The notes beneath the pieces are model-generated. The model worked only from the letters and a program-made list of their open reading frames with translations. It was not told where the DNA came from and ran no database searches. Positions 6,480 through 8,432 of a stretch of 8,432 nt of DNA are shown here, piece by piece; the first letter of the stretch is position 1; every line of letters starts with the position of its first letter. The DNA comes from an uncultured Treponema sp. (GTDB lineage Bacteria; Spirochaetota; Spirochaetia; Treponematales; Treponemataceae). The position numbers and the translations under genes were made by a program. Where the stretch lies: contig CAJOPO010000131.1 of assembly GCA_905236315.1 (NCBI GenBank), forward strand, positions 1 through 8,432. Direction: 5' to 3'.

Positions 6480-7940
6480 ATGTCTAATTTTTCTTTACAA
6501 CAAATACAATCTCAAAGACAAGCGCAAATCTTAAGTCAAGCACAACTCCAAGCTTTAAATTTAATTTCATTAAGTGCAGACGACATACGCCAAGAAATAT
6601 ATAAAGTTGTCGAAGAGAATCCTGCACTTGAGATTATAAGTGATAAAAAAACTTCCGGTGCAAATGTAAAAATAAAGACATTTAACGATTATACAAGGCT
6701 TTCGTCTTCAAGAAACACCTTCAGCCAAGAAGCAAGCGATAATTTTCAAGCAGCATTAGAAGCAAAAGTTGATAATAGGGAACCTCTATCTGACCATCTT
6801 TTAAGCCAGTTACACTCAATGAAACTCTTCCCCAATGTACAGCAACTTTCTGAAAAACTAATATACAACCTTGACGCAAAAGGTTTTCATATACTAGCTC
6901 CAGAATCATTATTAGAAAAAGGACAAAGTAAAGAGCTACTAAAACAATGTCTGACCATAGTACAGCAATTAGACCCAGTAGGAACCTGTACTGCAAATGT
7001 ACAAGAAAGTCTTTATGTACAAGCAAAATTAAAAAATGCAAATGATATAGTTTTATTTATTTTAGACGGACATTTAGATTTTATAAATCCTCCTATAGCA
7101 GAAAAAGCTCTAAAGAAAATACAGAATTTTCAAAATAACTTAAAAACTATGTTCGGTCTAAATGAAAAACAAATGAAATATAAAGATATTGTATTTGGGC
7201 CAAATAATGTAGAAAAAGCTATCTCCTTTATACAAACATTAGACCCCTACCCCGCCCGCGATTATGGTATAGTAGAAACACATTATATTGCCCCTGATAT
7301 ATACATAGAACAAACAGACATTCTTGAATTGGAACCAAAAGCTGCAGAAGAAAGAAATATTGTTATAACAGGTTCTACAGCATGGAAAATTCGCTCCGCT
7401 AAAGACAGTATACCAGAGATTGCCATAAATGAAGATTTTAAGAATATCGCAAAGCAAAGTGATAACAAGTTTAAAGTCAATTTGCAACAGGCAGAACAAT
7501 TTATGGAAAACCTCCAATACCGAAAAACCACATTAGAGCAAATGTGCATAGCTATTGTAAAAAAACAATACGATTTTTTTGAAAAAGGATTTGGACACCT
7601 AAAGCCATTAACTCAAGAATATATTGCAAATCAACTAGGTGTTAATTCTAGTACAATTTCAAGACTTGCGAATGAAAAATATTTACAATGTAGTTGGGGG
7701 TTATTTGAGATTAACTATTTCTTTTCAAATTCTGCAATAACTTCAACAGAAGGAGAAATTAGCCAAGACTCAATAATGCATCAAATAGAACTAATTCTTG
7801 AAGAACACGCTAATGACAAAAAAAAATTAAGTGACCAAAAGATTGTCCTTTTATTAGAAGAAAAAGGAATCCATATAGCCCGCAGAACAGTAGCAAAATA
7901 CAGAAGCAAAATGAATATATCTTCAAGCCGAAGTAGATAA
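6480..7940 (+). CDS. rpoN: RNA polymerase sigma-54 factor RpoN
   Basis: Sigma-54 directs RNA polymerase to -24/-12 promoters and needs AAA+ activator proteins to open them. The 486-residue product (family about 430-500) shows the glutamine-rich region I at about 7-52 (ending ENPALEI), an acidic linker, the core-binding domain with LDPVGTCTANVQESL at 164-178, a second domain around LDPYPARDYG at 254-263, the helix-turn-helix LTQEYIANQLGVNSSTISR at 377-395 and the RpoN box ARRTVAKYR at 467-475 close to the C-terminus. In the helix-turn-helix the usual HESTVSR reads NSSTISR, losing a glutamate. The start at 6480 is set by region I and by an in-frame stop at 6471-6473. No Shine-Dalgarno is present, and an extended -10 box lies 9 nt upstream. 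The usual rpoN neighbours (lptB, hpf) are absent, and no activator gene lies here. Confidence 0.95.
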   Translation: MSNFSLQQIQSQRQAQILSQAQLQALNLISLSADDIRQEIYKVVEENPALEIISDKKTSGANVKIKTFNDYTRLSSSRNTFSQEASDNFQAALEAKVDNREPLSDHLLSQLHSMKLFPNVQQLSEKLIYNLDAKGFHILAPESLLEKGQSKELLKQCLTIVQQLDPVGTCTANVQESLYVQAKLKNANDIVLFILDGHLDFINPPIAEKALKKIQNFQNNLKTMFGLNEKQMKYKDIVFGPNNVEKAISFIQTLDPYPARDYGIVETHYIAPDIYIEQTDILELEPKAAEERNIVITGSTAWKIRSAKDSIPEIAINEDFKNIAKQSDNKFKVNLQQAEQFMENLQYRKTTLEQMCIAIVKKQYDFFEKGFGHLKPLTQEYIANQLGVNSSTISRLANEKYLQCSWGLFEINYFFSNSAITSTEGEISQDSIMHQIELILEEHANDKKKLSDQKIVLLLEEKGIHIARRTVAKYRSKMNISSSRSR

Positions 7941-7980
7941 AACCCACAGAAATCAGTTTTGATAAAGCGTTATACACATA

Positions 7981-8017
7981 AAGAAAGCCTTGCACCTATA
8001 AGGTACAAGGCTTTCTT
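7981..8017. terminator. Bidirectional terminator between rpoN and groEL
   Basis: Arms AAGAAAGCCTTG (7981-7992) and CAAGGCTTTCTT (8006-8017) form a perfect 12-bp stem. The loop region can add four more pairs, ACCT/AGGT, after one mismatch. T-rich flanks follow on both sides: CTTTCTTGTT on the plus strand, and CTTTCTTTATG on the minus strand, downstream of groEL. It lies 40 nt after the rpoN stop and 26 nt after the groEL stop, so it probably ends both convergent transcripts. Confidence 0.85.
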
Positions 8018-8043
8018 GTTCAATAAGAACAACTCATTTTGGA

Positions 8044-8432
8044 TTAATACATTCCGCCCATATCTGTGTTAGGAGCAGCTGCTGGAGCTGGTGGTTCTGG
8101 AATATCTGTAATAGCACATTCAGTAGTCAAGAGCATACCCGCAATACTTGCAGCATTCTGCAATGCACAACGAGTTACCTTTGCAGGGTCAATAATACCA
8201 GCATCCATCATATTCACCCATTCACCCTTAGCAGCATTATAGCCAACACCAGGCTGTTCATTCTTTGCCTTATCAGCAATAACAGCACCATCTACACCAG
8301 CATTATCTGCAATTTGGCGAATTGGTTCTTCAAGAGCACGCTTTACAATGCGGAAGCCTACTTTCTCATCACCAACAAGGTCTGCTGTATTTTCATCAAG
8401 AACCTTACTTGCATCGATTAAAGCTAAGCCAC
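8044..8432 (-). CDS. groEL: 60 kDa chaperonin GroEL, C-terminal part
   Basis: The gene enters from the right edge; only the last 128 codons and the TAA stop (8044-8046) are present. GroEL forms the double-ring ATP-driven folding chamber in the cytosol. The visible part is the C-terminal intermediate and equatorial region, with [26 protein letters not shown] and [19 protein letters not shown], all close to known GroEL sequences. The C-terminal tail is [18 protein letters not shown]: a proline/alanine-rich stretch with a single GGM instead of the repeated GGM of Escherichia coli. Codons such as GGT, AAG, CGT/CGC and GCT are frequent while AGA is avoided, unlike the neighbouring genes, in keeping with very high expression. 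groES, the promoter and any CIRCE element would lie outside the window. Confidence 0.97.
   Translation of the reverse strand, partial: GLALIDASKVLDENTADLVGDEKVGFRIVKRALEEPIRQIADNAGVDGAVIADKAKNEQPGVGYNAAKGEWVNMMDAGIIDPAKVTRCALQNAASIAGMLLTTECAITDIPEPPAPAAAPNTDMGGMY

Noticed and set aside
6721..7041. 106-codon open frame on the minus strand inside rpoN
   Set aside because: It is antisense to well-conserved rpoN sequence with no recognisable domain; an AT-rich shadow frame.
7239..7549. Two overlapping minus-strand open frames inside rpoN (92 and 88 codons)
   Set aside because: They overlap each other in different frames and lie antisense to rpoN; no family resemblance or start signal.
7810..7995. 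61-codon minus-strand frame across the end of rpoN
   Set aside because: It runs over the shared terminator and antisense to the RpoN box; no support as a gene.
1..8432. Mobile element, prophage, CRISPR or defence system
   Set aside because: No transposase, integrase, spaced direct repeats, attachment-like duplication of the tRNA end or unfamiliar gene cluster was seen; all genes belong to common chromosomal families.

Overview
The window reads as ordinary chromosomal DNA of an AT-rich bacterium. It holds five complete protein genes, one tRNA gene and the 3' end of groEL. The best guess at the organism is a spirochaete of the Treponema type. The reasons are a low-GC genome that pairs EarP (otherwise mostly beta/gamma-proteobacterial, with known spirochaete members) with sigma-54, a DUF1015 protein and a YifB/ComM protein carrying a DEGAEF Walker B region. 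This is inference; no rRNA or other decisive marker is present. I see no phage, insertion sequence, CRISPR, toxin-antitoxin or defence module.

Layout, left to right. Positions 1-58 hold a 13-bp stem-loop, followed by a perfect 28-bp palindrome that covers the stop codon of earP. earP (59-1264, minus) encodes the arginine rhamnosyltransferase of elongation factor P. A 104-bp divergent gap with a 10-bp inverted repeat separates it from comM (1369-2934, plus), a Mg-chelatase-like AAA+ ATPase. tRNA-Leu(CAA) follows on the minus strand (3004-3086) with a textbook terminator and promoter. That promoter overlaps the promoter region of recQ (3141-5117, plus). The recQ stop codon overlaps the stop of a convergent DUF1015 gene (5114-6430, minus) by 4 bp. 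A 49-bp gap separates DUF1015 from rpoN (6480-7940, plus). Both genes flanking this gap lack a Shine-Dalgarno sequence and have a TATACT box so close to the ATG that leaderless transcripts are predicted. A shared hairpin terminator then separates rpoN from the 3' end of groEL (8044-8432, minus), whose codon choice differs visibly from its neighbours.

How the genes relate. They do not form one pathway. ComM and RecQ are both DNA-recombination proteins, but the tRNA and separate signals lie between them. EarP and tRNA-Leu concern translation, RpoN transcription and GroEL protein folding. Nearly every gene is in its own transcription unit, and strands alternate (minus, plus, minus, plus, minus, plus, minus). 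The most interesting material is therefore in the compact gaps: two sets of overlapping divergent promoters, a probable leaderless pair, overlapping convergent stops and a palindrome used as coding sequence.
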